Positions 33,390 to 45,454 are shown, counted from the stretch's first letter. The stretch is DNA of 64,000 nt from Aporrectodea caliginosa (GCA_020284085.1 JACEVL010000104.1:732390-796389), one strand, 5' to 3'. Notes: generated from the sequence alone by a model not told the origin. Program-made: numbers and translations.

Positions 33390-34578
33390 CTGTTTAAGTG
33401 AAAATCAGTTTGCATTGACTGGTACTACATTTGGAAAGGATAGATGGAAATCGACATCTTTGAAAAGATAACTGAACGCTCAGACACTTAGTTAAGAATA
33501 TTTTGGAGTTTATTAACTGAGTATTTCAGGTTTCGTTGAGATGTCTCCTAATATGTCGGGGTTACCACGGTTGTTAAGCCACATGAAGTGAGCGCCAAAG
33601 AGCAAAATTTCATCAACACAATAGCTGATCTTCACAATTACACAGGTGACTATTATCTCGTGCTGTCATTTGTGAGCAAACATTCGCACGTTTAGATGCG
33701 TACTTTTGTCCGCTATGCTTCATCAGATTAGAGTAGACATTGGTATGACCACAATTTTTAAAGGCGCCGTCCGCAACGATCTACTTCTTGATTTCTTTAC
33801 AATTTTGGTCTTCAACTGAAGCAGAGATAGTTACATAAAAGGTAGAATTCGATTGTTTTAAACATGTTCGGTCTTCTGAACAGATGTCGAAAGGTAAGGT
33901 CATGCCTAAGGTCCTGCGACCCAACATGCTCTATAAACGATCCAGTGCAAAGATAGATTTGAAAAGTATCAATGAACCAAGTGCTTTATGATTTAATGAG
34001 CTACTTCGAGGAGAATGTTGTAAGTGCAAATTAGAAGTCTGCAAATATTTCTCTGGTTTGAGATGTTACATGATCTGCGTTAACAATCTATGATCACAAT
34101 CACAACTAAAAATTATAACTATCTGGTTTATCGATGATATTCTAATGCGGTGTGATCGACGAAGCTCTACATAGCTTTTATCCCAACCGTGAGAAATCCC
34201 AGCATCAATAGGCTTTCTAATCTGAATAATAAGTCGATATTCAGACTGAATATCTGAATATATTCTTACGCATCACACATTGGTTTGACGCCAAATGAGA
34301 CCCTCGTAAACCCAATATACGATGGCATCAGGTAAACCTGCACACGGTAGAGCACAAGGCATTTACAAAAGAATACGAACTGCAGAGTGAAGCGGAAACA
34401 CCTGTGCTCAGTGGTCAGTTCGCTCTACACAACTCATTCATTTGCTCTCCCTATGTCTGACTTTAGACCGCATGTTTTTTTTATTACCTATTTCACACAA
34501 TCGTTTAAAGAACTACTCAATAGATTAATCACAACGATATTTGATTATAACCGGAATTGCAAAAGTTTGGCCACTTAC

Positions 34579-34772
34579 TGTCAACCAACTGCTGTTGCAA
34601 CCGTAGTGCCATATTCCAATGTTTATACGGTCTAAACTGAGGACTACTGAATTGACTTGGCCGCTGTCGATGGTGTACAGGCAGTTGACATGACTTGAGT
34701 ACTGAACTGGTAATTGCGGAGAGGAGACGACTCCAGTTGGAGCTGAGAAAGACGTAGTTCCGCATATCTCAT
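34579..34772 (-). CDS. CUB A first-half exon, copy 2 (gene 1)
   Basis: Exon of 194 bp: E-I-C-G-T-T-S-F-S-A-P-T-G, VNCLYTIDSGQVNSVVLSLD, a short loop, then C-N-S-S-W-L-T. The donor is GTAAGT. Confidence 0.9.
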
Positions 34773-34912
34773 CTGGCAGAATAACAATCTTTTCTCTTAC
34801 TAGCTGAGAAGATTTCTCTATAATTCCCTAATGTCATCGAAGTCGTCAATTCGTCCACTACTCCAGGCAGCAAACAGGTCACCACCACGACCACCACTGG
34901 CGTCCCCGCAAC

Positions 34913-35451
34913 CAGTGATAGGCAAAAGTTAACCAAAGAGTTGCAAACTTTCAGTTTAACTAATTTTTTTAGTTAAGGCAGAAGTTTAACTAAATAAAAA
35001 TAGTTTAGTTAAAACCAAAGTTTAACTAATATTTTTTTAGTTACTAACTAAAAAGTTTAACTAATATTTTTTAGTTATTAGCTAGAAAGTTTAAGTAACA
35101 AAATCAGCAACTATCTTCCGCGATGATTGTCATGAGCAACTGGTTTTATTACTCGAGTCAAGTGAACTGCATTGCATTGCACAATTATTAGCAACTTTAT
35201 TCATGATTTTCTTGTATCTAGTACACATACATAGTTTGAAAGTGAAATTGTCATTGACGCTGAGCATTTTACAGTTCACTTAACCTCTGTCACTGTGAAC
35301 ATTTTGTGAAAAAAGTTTGTTAAAAAGTTGGAAAAAGTTTAACTAAATATTTTTAGTTTAGTTAACTTATTTACAAAATCAGTTAAACCTTTTTATTTTA
35401 ATTGAAAATAGTTATAGTTTAACTAAAGAAATTAGTTAGTGCCCATCACTG
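34913..35451. mobile_element. hAT-like MITE
   Basis: The left end CAGTGATAGGCA and right end TGCCCATCACTG form an inverted repeat with one mismatch. Flanking 8-mers CCCGCAAC and CCCGCCAC differ at one position. The interior is made of AGTTTAACTAA-type repeats on both arms with no open frame. It sits in the intron between B2 and A1. Confidence 0.85.
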
Positions 35452-35559
35452 CCCGCCACCAGCACAATCACCACAACAAAAAACTAGCACAACAGTGTCG
35501 CCATCCGCACTGCAGCCGCCAGCATAAAGACAGCTACCATCACATGAACCACCATCAAT

Positions 35560-35985
35560 CACCATATATAAGTTAAGCGTTCGGTCAGAAAATAATGGCG
35601 GTACCAGTTGAGAAATGCCGTCTCTAGGATACTACGTAATGGCTTTGAATACTTTCGAGAACCCTGCTGCCCCATCTCAGGTTTGGCTGACCGTGAAAAT
35701 CTCCGTTCTAGGTCATGGGTGAACTCATTTTTCTCTATGCACGCACTTGGAGGAAGCAACGTCGTATCTTTTAAATAGTTGGGCCGCTCATCTCGACTAA
35801 CATAATTATTCCTTTTACCATTCACATTTACCAAGCATTTTAAACCTATTCTCTTTTGTCGGGGTTGTTCTGGGATCGCCGATTAGTAGGTATGGTGGAT
35901 AGGGGCTAAATAAGTTTTCTGAGTGAATGAATGAAGGAACCAACGAATGAATGAAAGAGTGAGTGAGCGAATGAATACTAGATTA
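35560..35985 (+). mobile_element. LINE 3' end shared between units, copy 1
   Basis: Plus-strand LINE C-terminus relic (GACCGTGAAAATCTCCGTTC, then TTGGGCCGCTC, CTTTTGTCGGGGTTGTTCTGGG) with a GAATGAATG tail. The same element lies in the B2-A1 intron at 44265-44680 and, reversed, at 52838-53101, each time antisense to the CUB exons. Confidence 0.8.
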
Positions 35986-36018
35986 TATTTGATACGAAAC
36001 AAGCAGTCGAGAACATAC

Positions 36019-36220
36019 TTGGTCCGACAGCAGTAAAAGGAATACGGAACGTCTGTCGATAGTCGAACCGGTAAGTGTTTGAGCGGACGGACAACTTCAG
36101 CGTTTGGCATACGGTAAACACCAAATGAGGTCTATAATAATACGATGGATCCTTCCGGCCACAGAATACCCTGCTTGTGCGAGGATTCAGTTCTGTCTCT
36201 CCTTCTGTTAAGCAGCCGAC
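36019..36220 (-). CDS. CUB B second-half exon, copy 2 (gene 1)
   Basis: Exon of 202 bp: V-G-C-L-T-E-G-E-T-E-L-N-P, VFCGRKDPSYYYRP, FTVCQTLKLSV and FRIPFTAVG. It is four codons longer than the 190-bp copies. The donor is GTATGT. Confidence 0.9.
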
Positions 36221-36489
36221 CTGCAGCGAAGAACACAAGTGGACGACGTCTAGGGTGTCACAGTGTTTGTCAAGTATGTATTTCTGTCGTGTTTTGTTTT
36301 AATTTAGTCTAATTTAATGTGATGCAGTCAGTGCATGTGAATTTGCATCATATCTCTACTCGCATTTTATCTTAGCGTTCACGACCTGATGAGGTGGGAT
36401 GGACTTCCAGGTCGAAGGTCGACACTCAATTCTACGGACGTACGTGTCTAATCTCATCTAGTCCGATAACTTCTTTAGCGCCAGTTGCA

Positions 36490-37310
36490 TAATGTTCAAG
36501 GCTGCAATGCGACATCGTTGTCCAAGACAAAACAAGGACGAGTCAAGTTGAAAGCCAGTAAGCGAGTCAGGACGACACCGAAACAGCCCAAGAAGGAAAT
36601 GAGTTCAAGAAAACTTCAGTTTTTGAGATCCTCAGGCCAGAAAAGACTTTGCAGAACGAACTTTTGCTGGAAGAGAGTTCCAGAGTATAGGGCCAGCAAC
36701 AGAAATGACGCGTGTATATCCAGAACCATGTTTTTTCACGGAATGTTCAGAATGAGAGAATCAGAAGACCTGGGTGCACAAGTAGGCCTAGGCTACACAG
36801 AGGTCTTTGTCTTTGGAGCTAGCAAGTACTGAAGCTAATAACTTTGACTGAAATGCAGTCTTGTGTCCAGTTATCCCAATCTTGAAAGTTATTCTCTTCT
36901 CTGTAGGCAGCCTATGCAATGATTTAAGTACCGGTGATATGTGCTTGTATTTTGAAGTTTTTCTTATCGCTCTACCCAATGTATTTTGGACTCGTTGAAG
37001 CTTAATGAAGTTAGCTTACGAAATGCTGGCACTAGACGAATTGCAGTAGTCGAGACGGCTATAGGTCAGGTCGTTAGCCAAACAAATCGGGCGTCTAATC
37101 CTACGAAAATCACGGATGTGGTAGTGGATAGATTTGCATACAGAGTAAATTGTGTTTATTATAAGCTATGTTAGAATCAAACACGACGCCAAATATCGTC
37201 CTAAACAGCTGCTGTGCATGACAATTATTAGAACAGATTGGAGTTAGTAACAGAGAACATCAGCAAAGAGGTCTGCATCAAAAGAAGAAAGCGAGGAGAA
37301 GGCGTCATTT
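36490..37310 (-). mobile_element. LINE relic in the B1-B2 intron
   Basis: Minus-strand fragment with QNTLGRAIRKTSKYKHISPV and LKSLHRLPTEKRITFKI, a LINE RT C-terminus. A related fragment, also sense relative to the CUB exons, lies in the B1-B2 intron of the inverted block (52140-52340). Confidence 0.8.
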
Positions 37311-37320
37311 TTGAAAGTAT

Positions 37321-37321
37321 A

Positions 37322-37355
<34 letters not shown>
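37321..37355. repeat. (TA)n microsatellite
   Basis: Short TA array ending in TGTATGTATG. Confidence 0.9.
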
Positions 37356-37362
<7 letters not shown>

Positions 37363-37494
37363 CGTTTTGAATATATAATGTGAACGGGTGTTACTAAGGC
37401 CTATATATAATTATGATTGTGTGTATTCTTTTAGGCGGCCAGTGCAACTGCATAGGCCTATATTTACGTCTTAGTTGGGCGAGCGGCTAGCAAG

Positions 37495-38480
37495 CCTTAA
37501 CAACACATTGACCGCCAAGGACGAGTTATCTCGTCCTACAGAAGTTTATGCAGACGCCGAGGACGAGTATACTCGTCCTTCAGTTAACGGTTGCTATATT
37601 ATATCTGGCGTGTCGGTAATACGTCTATTGGCGTGGCAATAATAGCATTATACACTAGTGACACATTGGCGAAGAAATTTTGAAAATTGGAAAAGAATTA
37701 TATTTTTTATCGCATTTTTACATCAAGGTTATTTTTTGTCAAAATGTTGAGAAAAAGGTGATGTTGTTTCTCGTCGACACGGTGGGATTGTTATCATAAA
37801 TGGAAGAACAAACGAGATGTAGGCCTAATGATACTGAGCTTAGGCCTACATCATACTGGGAACCTGACAACTTAGTGAAATTGAACAGACATATATGAGA
37901 GCCTGCATGGAAGCCAGGTTCCATCCTCACATACAACATCAAGACGTGCGGAGTCGACCGAAGCGACCAACTGACATCTTACTATACTCCTCTTTGAAAA
38001 ACACTCAAGTGGTCTCGGAATATCGTTCTACTCTTCCTTGATCTAGTATAGACAACTTCGTATCTGCTATACAAGAATGTGGCAGTATAAAATGTCAGAA
38101 ACGGCTTAGACTCCAAGTCATGTACAGTCTCTTGAATGATATTAGGCCTATTTGCCCTGTGGTGGCAGCTGATCAGTCTCGTGCATTTGTTCATCACAAA
38201 GCACTGGACATGTCCAGACTTATTGGGCAACACTTCCTGGACTTTCTGCCAACAACTGAGATAGAAGTCGCCTCCAAGCAACATGAAAGGCATTCGAAGG
38301 GAAGCACGTCACTGTTGCAAAACGTGCTTGTCGAAGCCAGCACTGTGTGCTGTTCCATGTTTCGAAGTCTACCACAGAGAAGCTGAAATCATGGTTTCTT
38401 CAAAGAGACAAGACTGCAAACATGTGACGTTTCGATGTATACATGTTGAAGATAGTAAAAAATTATTCGTGTACTAAAAT
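37495..38480 (+). pseudogene. piggyBac transposase relic
   Basis: 37509-37600 reads TTAACAACACATTGACCGCCAAGGACGAGTTATCTCGTCC, a typical piggyBac end with a subterminal palindrome, and GGACGAGTATACTCGTCC follows. Further on, in shifting plus-strand frames, are DVVSRRHGGIV, KTCGVDRSDQLTSYY (the conserved GVDRxDQ motif), a C-terminal half around 38120, and a Cys-rich tail CCKTCLSKPALCAVPCFEVYH near 38310-38375. Frameshifts and stops break it, and the N-terminal half is missing. The right terminus is not clear. Confidence 0.85.
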
Positions 38481-38881
38481 AAGTGAAGAAAAAATTTCCA
38501 TTTTTTCGCAAATTTCGGTGGCGTAGGGATTGAAACCGTGGTGGCGGGCAGATGGGTCTCTGCACGTGCAAAATTTGCGCGGCAATGTTGAGAATTGCTG
38601 ATGACAGTTGTTTTAAGAGAGTTTGTTTTTAATACAGCAGAGAGCGCTGTATGTATTTAGAAGGAAATGTTAAGCGTTTTCAATTGAGTTATGTTGACGA
38701 AGAACATTTGAATTGAACTGTGAATTCAAAGTTGTGTTTGAAAGAATAAGAAGAACTATTTGAAAAGATTGGTGTCTATTTAATTATAGTCGCAGTCTAG
38801 ATAAAAGTTGAGCGATCTATCGGCCTACTTAGCAATAAGGAAAAGTATTTGAGATAGGTCACTAAGAAAGAAGAGTTGGTG

Positions 38882-38884
<3 letters not shown>

Positions 38885-38918
<34 letters not shown>

Positions 38919-38935
38919 TATATATATATATATTC
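38885..38935. repeat. (TA)n microsatellite
   Basis: Two adjoining TA arrays separated by CATTA. Confidence 0.9.
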
Positions 38936-39573
38936 GTTTATTAGCAATCAGGTTGATAAGCCGTGACATGGAACATCATACGAAAAGAATTGAATTAAAA
39001 GAAAAACGGATGTGTTTTAGACAGAACGAACCATTTGTGCCAGGAGGCGCTCAGGACTTTCGTTGGCATGGGGCCCGTGGGATATAGTTCATATCGTCCT
39101 TGCTCGGCAACGTGAAGTCATGTGGGCGAGGACGGAGGCTGTACCGATGCTGGACAATTATATCCGGGAACAGACCACGTAACACGTGAGTGCATTGGCC
39201 GGGTAAGATGATGGAGGACATGTCCGGAGTCATTGAGGATAGCAGCAAAGACCCAGGAGAAGCTAACAGGTGACCTGTCAGTCACGGTCTGCTCCTCCTC
39301 CTACCGACTGGATCGTGACGAATGCCATTATTGCGCCGACCCGAAGGATCGAGTAATATTCTGGACGCTGCGTCATTTACGATCAATGGGGTTCCGATTG
39401 GCGGTGTCGTTTGTCGCGGTCGCTACCGTCTGTCGTCGCTCTACGCTATAGTCGCAACTTGGTTCAGGAGCTCTGAGCTCTCATAACTCTGTAGAGGAAC
39501 CATGGTCATCCTTCAGATCTGCCTTACCGTTTGTCGGGCTATACGCGTGTGCCCGAACCCAGCATTGGTACTC

Positions 39574-39745
39574 CAGGCCCGAATTAAGGGGGTGCTAAGG
39601 GTGCTGCAGCACCAGGCCCGCAGTTTTTAGGGCCCGCATTTTATAAATAAATTATTATGTGCGTGGTAGACCGATGGTCGTCAGAGGGGGTCCTTTCGAA
39701 GGTATTCACAGCACCCGGGCCCGCACTGGCCTTAATGCGGCCCTG
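39574..39745. mobile_element. hAT-like MITE, 172 bp
   Basis: The left end CAGGCCCGAATTAAGG and right end CCTTAATGCGGCCCTG form a 16-bp inverted repeat with two mismatches. Flanking 8-mers TGGTACTC and GGTGACTC agree at five of eight positions. CAGGGCCG ends fit hAT elements; with the decayed duplication this one is older than that at 46235. Confidence 0.7.
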
Positions 39746-40027
39746 GGTGACTCTAAGAGTTATCTGTGTTTTGCTTTTCTTTCTAGCGAACTCTTCAACT
39801 TTTGCATCATTCAAAGGCATTTTCAGATTGTAATGAGTGCTGTACATGTGATATTACGGTTTTGATGCTCCATCAATAAATGACTTTCCTACCTTTCGTT
39901 CCTATATTAATTTAGTATCATTTAAGTTTGTGCAGGCAACGCTTTTGTGAGATACTTATCAAATTTCTGGGTAAGTTACTAGCTGACTCGTATATCTGAA
40001 ATTCAAGAAAGAATGCACGCATCGTAC

Positions 40028-40230
40028 CATCAGCCATTCCTTGGTGCAGTCTTGGAATGACTCTAACAACTCTTTCGAATCATCGGGATTGACGTCTAGC
40101 CTGATGTATCTCAGATGATTTGCGGAGATGGTGTACGTGCAGTTGACTGTAGCCAGAAGGTTCGTGGGATTTCTTGGTATGTTGATGACTCCAGTAGAAT
40201 TCGTGAACAACGTAGAGCCACAGTCAAGCT
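40028..40230 (-). CDS. CUB B first-half exon, copy 2 (gene 1)
   Basis: Exon of 203 bp: L-D-C-G-S-T-L-F-T-N-S-T-G, INIPRNPTNLLATVNCTYTI, a loop rich in Asp/Lys (NPDDSKELLESFQDC) unlike its sisters, then EWLM. The donor is GTACGA. Confidence 0.9.
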
Positions 40231-40412
40231 CTACAATAACACCAACATATTTCTATGTTTTAAGATTCTGATTTTTCATACATGATTCTATTTGGCTGCA
40301 CTGGTGTTTGTCCAGCAATAGATACAATCGCCAAAACATACTGGGTTAACTGCTATTGCGAGTTCAGACGCAGAGAGCATCTATAGCCGGTTGCACGGGG
40401 TTCGGTTTAGAG

Positions 40413-40912
40413 AGGGCTGCGTATTTTAACGATTAATTAATCGATTAATCGTCAAAAATGTAACCGAGTAATTTCGGTTTGTTCGATTATTTTTTTCTTA
40501 TTTCATGATATTGAGCAGCCCATATCCAGAGTCAACAATATGGCGAACTATGATAATGTGAAACGTTTTAGTAAAAAATGATGCAGTCATTTTGCACTTA
40601 ATGTAAACTGCTGATGGAAAATTCGAAGATGGCGATAAAATTAACTGTCCTTATTGCAATTAACAGTTCCACTACATATATATATATATATATATAGATC
40701 GTCGTTCAAGCACATCGATGACGTATCACATTCAGCATGTGGAAAGATTACGTTTTGTAGAAAGAAAGTAATAACGTGCTCAGTGACTACATTTAAAAAA
40801 GTTTTTCACGCTTTACATAACAGATTTTACCAAATCAATCGAATCTAATCGATTAATCGAAGTTAATTCTGGAGTTTAATCGATTAATTTGTTTTAATAA
40901 GTAGCAGCCCGA
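40413..40912. mobile_element. hAT-like MITE with AATCGATTAA arms
   Basis: Ends GGGCTGC and GCAGCCC with long inverted AACGATTAATTAATCGATTA-type arms, and an 8-bp direct repeat GTTTAGAG on both sides (40405-40412 and 40913-40920). A TA microsatellite lies inside at 40675-40695. No open frame of note. Confidence 0.8.
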
Positions 40913-40975
40913 GTTTAGAGAGTTATCCGATTGCGAAGTGCCCTAGCTTATATATACCGATGAGCCAGACATAAT

Positions 40976-41045
40976 TGCCCATTTGGTTAGATCGCTCGTC
41001 TTGTAACTCGGATAACACGAGTTCGAGCCTCCCTTGAAACGTTTA
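40976..41045 (+). mobile_element. tRNA-Thr-like SINE head in the A2-B1 intron
   Basis: TTGGTTAGATCGCTCG (A box), a CTTGTAA anticodon-like loop and GAGTTCGAGCC (B box) resemble tRNA-Thr(TGT), but the acceptor stem does not pair, so it is not a functional tRNA. Homologous copies lie antisense to the exons in the same intron of the inverted block at about 51450-51520 and 56070-56140. Confidence 0.75.
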
Positions 41046-41735
41046 CTGTTCGTAGTCGTCATCGTAATCGTAAAGCCCAACTTCTAAAGCGCCACTCGAA
41101 AGCCAAGCGCAGGGCATCAGCTTATTCACGAGCGCTGCGTCGAGTCCGAGGGTTTTTCCAAGAGAGTAGACCAAGGGAGGCCCGAGTCCGGTTGCCGTGG
41201 GGGGTGTCAGAAGGGGCAGAGCAGATGTTAAGGTGGGTGGCGTTTGGTGCGAGGATTGGAAGGTTGAACATCAGATGAGTCGGGGAATGAATTCTTGAAG
41301 AGGTGTGACTTCAGTTTTGAGTGGAAAGCTCGATGGGTGATGGATTGATAAGCCTGAGGCAGGTGATGGTTGGTGATTGACAACGATGGTGGAGGAACCG
41401 AGAAAGTGCGGAATTCAGGAGGAAGATCACTCCAAAGACGAGGTGCAGTGTCGGATATGGCTGAGTTGGAGAACTTGAGATGTGTAGTGACCAGGATTCG
41501 AGGAAGAGTGAATCAGGAGGATAATCGGGTAGAGCGGGTCGGTTGGATGATGAAGAGTTCGCGAAGATATTTGGGCTGGGAGTATTGGAGGGAGTTGTAG
41601 GCTAGAGATGGGACGTAGAAGTTTATTCGCTCTGGGATTTTTAACCAATGTAGTGATATGAGGATGGAAGTGATATGAAGATGCTTGGGCGTTCATGGGC
41701 CTTGAGTAATACCTTTGCTCACATTTGATCAGCTT
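41045..41735 (-). mobile_element. LINE 3' part, L2/CR1-like
   Basis: The minus strand shows HITSILISLHWLKIPER and a Pro/Ser/Leu-rich C-terminus as in the 21665 element, but diverged and broken. Its 3' end is near CTAAAGCGCCACTCGAAAGCC (41090). It lies in the A2-B1 intron. Confidence 0.75.
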
Positions 41736-41843
41736 GGTCATTTTAAAGTTACGAGGTAAGTTTTAGATAGTAATAGATTTTATAGCTAAGAGGCAATTTT
41801 TAGATGATGATAATAACAGAGTGTGATAAATACTGCGTCTTAC

Positions 41844-42024
41844 GATAATCACCCATCCTGTATTGCAGGCTAAATCCTCTATTGACGGAAATATAGCGGC
41901 TGGTGAAATTCAATAAGACCCTCTGACATTCGGGAAATCTTGATTTTATTAAATTCCTTCTTCCGCATAGTTTTCCGCCTGCAATGGAATGATATCTCGA
42001 TGTCCCGTTGACCAAGCAAGTTAT
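41844..42024 (-). CDS. CUB A second-half exon, copy 1 (gene 1)
   Basis: Exon of 181 bp: I-T-C-L-V-N-G-T-S, KLCGRRN, FPECQRVLLNF and GFSLQYRMGDY. The donor is GTAAGA. The usual S-M-A-H is replaced by R-Y-H-S. Confidence 0.9.
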
Positions 42025-42204
42025 CTGTTTAAGTGAAAATCAGTTCGCAATGAATGGTAATACAGACGAAAAGGAAAGATAGAAAACGACTTTTAAAAAG
42101 TTAACTGAACCTTTAGATAATTAAGAATATTTGTTTAGTCGTGTATTAGCTTTGCTTGTAATATGTATCTTTAATCGAAGTCTCCACGAGGGTTAACCGC
42201 ATGT

Positions 42205-42990
42205 GGGGCGCGGTGGTGTAGGGGTATGTTCGGTGCCTTGCAGCCGGAGGGTTGCGGGTTCGAATCCACCTCAAGCCGCCGCGTAGGGACCCTGGGCAAG
42301 TTCTTCACTCACAATTGCTCATGCGCTTCTGCGTGAAACTCCGATTCAATGTCCGCGCTGTAGTGATTCAATATTAAACGAATATATATATAGGGAGCGC
42401 CTCTGAGTAACATAACATAACATTTTATTCGGTAACCAACTTAATACAGGTTGCAAAATACATCATGTTTATTTAATTATTGTCGGTTTACACAGGAGAC
42501 CCAAAAGGGGCCGAAGGTCCCGCAAGCCAGGGCCACCTGAGATCATTAGGTTAGAAAGATGCTTCATGGCCATCTGAGTGGTGTGAAAAGAACTGAAACA
42601 GTAAATGCTTAACTAACATAAAATAATTATACATAAACGTGAAAGGAGGTAAGAAAACAAGGTAAATACAATGCAACGACAAGAAAAGTAAATAATAAGA
42701 ACATAATAAGTGCACACTCCCAGGTTAGGATGACTTACTGAAGTGGTATTTCTTAGGGGTGTTCAGTTTGACTATAGGGTGCATGGTTTTACACTTGTAG
42801 TTGAATGTAGGTTGAAAGCTCCCGTTTAAATAGCTGTAGAGATGGCAGAGAGCGAATATTATGGGGAATACTATTCCAGGTTCTTGGTCCGGCACATTTT
42901 ATTGATGTAAGTTTAGCATTTGTACGGGCGAAAGGAGTATAGAAAGGTAGAAATCTTGAAGGGGCGCTATGCTCATACATACATAAATAG
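42205..42990 (+). mobile_element. SINE copy 2, split by a LINE insertion
   Basis: The tRNA-like head (GGGGCGCGGTGGTGTAGGGG, GGGTTCGAATCC) and body run from 42205 to 42409. The body resumes at about 42947 (GTAGAAATCTTGAAGGGGCG) and ends in a CATA tail by 42990. The interruption at 42410-42946 is the LINE fragment listed separately. Confidence 0.85.
42410..42946 (-). mobile_element. LINE 3' fragment nested in SINE
   Basis: The minus strand encodes KCAGPRTWNSIPHNIRSLPS and LQLFKRELSTYIQ, a LINE RT C-terminus. It ends CCGAATAAAATGTTATGTTATG, which is a polyadenylation-like signal followed by a short tandem tail. GTA at 42407-42409 and 42947-42949 may be the target duplication. Confidence 0.8.
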
Positions 42991-43508
42991 GGCCTACATA
43001 CATGCATGCATGAAGTGATCGCCAAATAGTACCTGATAAAAGATGTCGTCAACACTACAACTAATTGTCCCATTAGCTTAGGCGACTATTATCTCGAAAT
43101 GTAATTTGTGAGCTAAGATTTGCACACTATAGATGCGTACTTCTGTTAACTTTCCTTTATCAGATTAATATAGACATTGGAATGTCCACAGCATATTATG
43201 CTGTGGACATGTATATATATATATATTATAATTATATAGAGGTATACACACTTGTTTTAAACTAATATTTCAGTCATTTCACTCAACTTTCATTTTACCT
43301 ACATCTTTAATTACTAATTATTACTTCGATGTATTATAATAATGTTTTAAGCTGTACGTCACATTGTGCGTTTGGAAGTGGAGTATTATAGAATATACTT
43401 ACTTACTTACTCACACTCCACACTCGCTTAAAGACGTCCGTAACAGATTGATAACGATGTTTTTCGATGATAACTGGGAGTGCAAATAAAATATGTTTGA
43501 CTACTTAC

Positions 43509-43708
43509 TTGCAACCAGCCGCTACCACAGGGATTATACCAGCCGTGCCAGTTTTCAAGGTTTATATCTATGCTGAAAACCAAAGAATTGACTCGGCCAA
43601 TATCGATTGTGTACAGACAGTTGACCTGTTTTGGATATTGAAAAGGTAATCGCGGAGTGGAGACGATCCCAGTTGGAGCTGAGAATGACGTATTGCCACA
43701 CACCTCAT
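43509..43708 (-). CDS. CUB A first-half exon, copy 1 (gene 1)
   Basis: Exon of 200 bp: E-V-C-G-N-T-S-F-S-A-P-T-G, QVNCLYTIDIGRVNSLVFSI, loop ENWHGWYNPCGSGWLQ. The donor is GTAAGT. Confidence 0.9.
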
Positions 43709-44264
43709 CTGGCAGAATAGCAATCAAATCATTTATTTCTGTAACCATCAGAAGAGAACAAGAAAAAATGAAACAATAGGGCAGCGATTTGACATGTACT
43801 GGCTACATGTGGGTCCAGAAGGGATCATGGATCCCGCTAAATAGAGACACCTATAGATGTAAAAAAGAATTACAGATAGGAAAAGAGTAGACAGCCAATC
43901 GATACTTAGATTGGAATCAGCCTTGGGTACAAAAGCAAACAAGCTAAACAAAACATAAGACGGGTCCCTTAAACCACATTAACCAAAGCATATACAATCT
44001 TAGCTAAAACAGCAATACAGACAAATTCATCTAAGTTAAGTCAATTAATTCCATTAACTAATGGAGTTTCTCTTACTTTACAAATTTGAGTCTAACTCAT
44101 AATTGTAAGCGTCTTCGTTAGGTGTCCACCACTCCAACCTGCACAAACAGCGCCACCAAAAAATACACTGCTACCACCTCCGCTACCTCCACCTCCACAG
44201 CCTTCATAAACTGTGCCACCGACGCTCCCACAGCGTCCACCTCGTAAATTATCATAATTTTACC

Positions 44265-44680
44265 ATAAAAATTAAGAGTTCGGTCTAATTCTGATGGTGC
44301 CAGTTGAAGTAGTGGCCTTGAATACCTACGAGAGCTCTGCTGCCTCTTGTCCAATTTGTCTGACCGTGAAAATATCCGTTCTATGTCTAGAGGTGAACTT
44401 ATTGCTCTCTTTGCACACACGTTGACGATACAGCGTCGTGCATTTTCAGTAGTTGGCCCGCTCAACTTGAAGAACCTTCCTTCAGTTCTGCATATATATT
44501 GTTTTAACCATGGCTTCCTCATTGGCATTAAACTGTTATTTTAAAACTATTCCGTTTCGTCTGGGTTGTTCTGGGAGCACCGTTGAGTAGATGTGTTCGA
44601 GATTTGCTACATAAGCGTTCAGAGTAAACGAATGAGTGAATGAGCGAATGAAACAACGAACGAATGAATAATAGATTTGA
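44265..44680 (+). mobile_element. LINE 3' end shared between units, copy 2
   Basis: Plus-strand relic with LTIQRRAFSVVGPLNLKNLP and a Phe/Gly-rich end, then a GAATGAGTG/GAACGAATG tail. It is homologous to 35560-35985 and to the reverse of 52838-53101. Confidence 0.8.
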
Positions 44681-44706
44681 TACGAAACAAGCACTTTAGG
44701 CCCTAC

Positions 44707-44890
44707 TTGGTCCGACAGCAGAATAAGGAATAGGGAACGTCTCTCGGTAGTCGTAAGTGTTTGAGCGGACGGTCAACTTCAAAGCACGACAGTCGGCAAA
44801 TATCAATTGACTGTGTGATGCCATGCCGCGACAGATTACCCTCGTTGTGTTGGGGTTCAGTTCTGCCTCCACGTCTGATACGCAGCCGAC
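44707..44890 (-). CDS. CUB B second-half exon, copy 1 (gene 1)
   Basis: Exon of 184 bp: V-G-C-V-S-D-V-E-A-E-L-N-P, VICRGMASHS, FADCRALKLTV and FPIPYSAVG. The donor is GTAGGG. Confidence 0.9.
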
Positions 44891-45454
44891 CTGCAGTGGA
44901 ACAAACAAGTCGACGCCTGAGTGCGTTAGTGCATTCAGTAACTTTTGCACATGGTTTCCTATGTGTATATGTAAGAGTTTATGTACGAACGTTTGTATCA
45001 TTCTGGTGATTTATTCAGCGCCTTTTGGTGAACCTCGCAAGACACTAATTATGGCTATCCAGCTGATCTGATTAAGGGTGACTAATAATTAGGGTAGCTT
45101 GAAAACGTTTAGTGAGCGTCGTTGAAAGTTTAGAATGTATTTTAATGTTAGACCGGCTTTACCGCGTCGTGGTTTTTAATGCAGTTAGTAAAGTGAAGTT
45201 CGGTGACATTATTATCACTGTGCAATTATTAAGAGCCACTATCAAATGACTAAGGCTTAGCACCAATCGACGGCGCTGAGCAATTCTGAGTGATTCGTTC
45301 AAGGTCCCTACACAGTTACCATCTCAGGGCAGCTCAAACCCATTCTTGCGCGTAGGCAGGCGACAGCTCTGATCAGACGGCTACAATAGCCTACAGGGTA
45401 GCCGATTGATGTTACTCTAGATTTAATATTCACAGTAGAATGCAAGTAGCCAAC

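Noticed and set aside
37321..38935. CRISPR or regulated repeat array suggested by spaced TA tracts
   Set aside because: The TA tracts are ordinary microsatellites without regular spacers, and the genome is eukaryotic.
40976..41045. Possible functional tRNA-Thr gene
   Set aside because: A and B boxes and a TGT loop are present, but the acceptor stem does not pair and homologous copies sit in the same intron of duplicated units. It is a SINE head.
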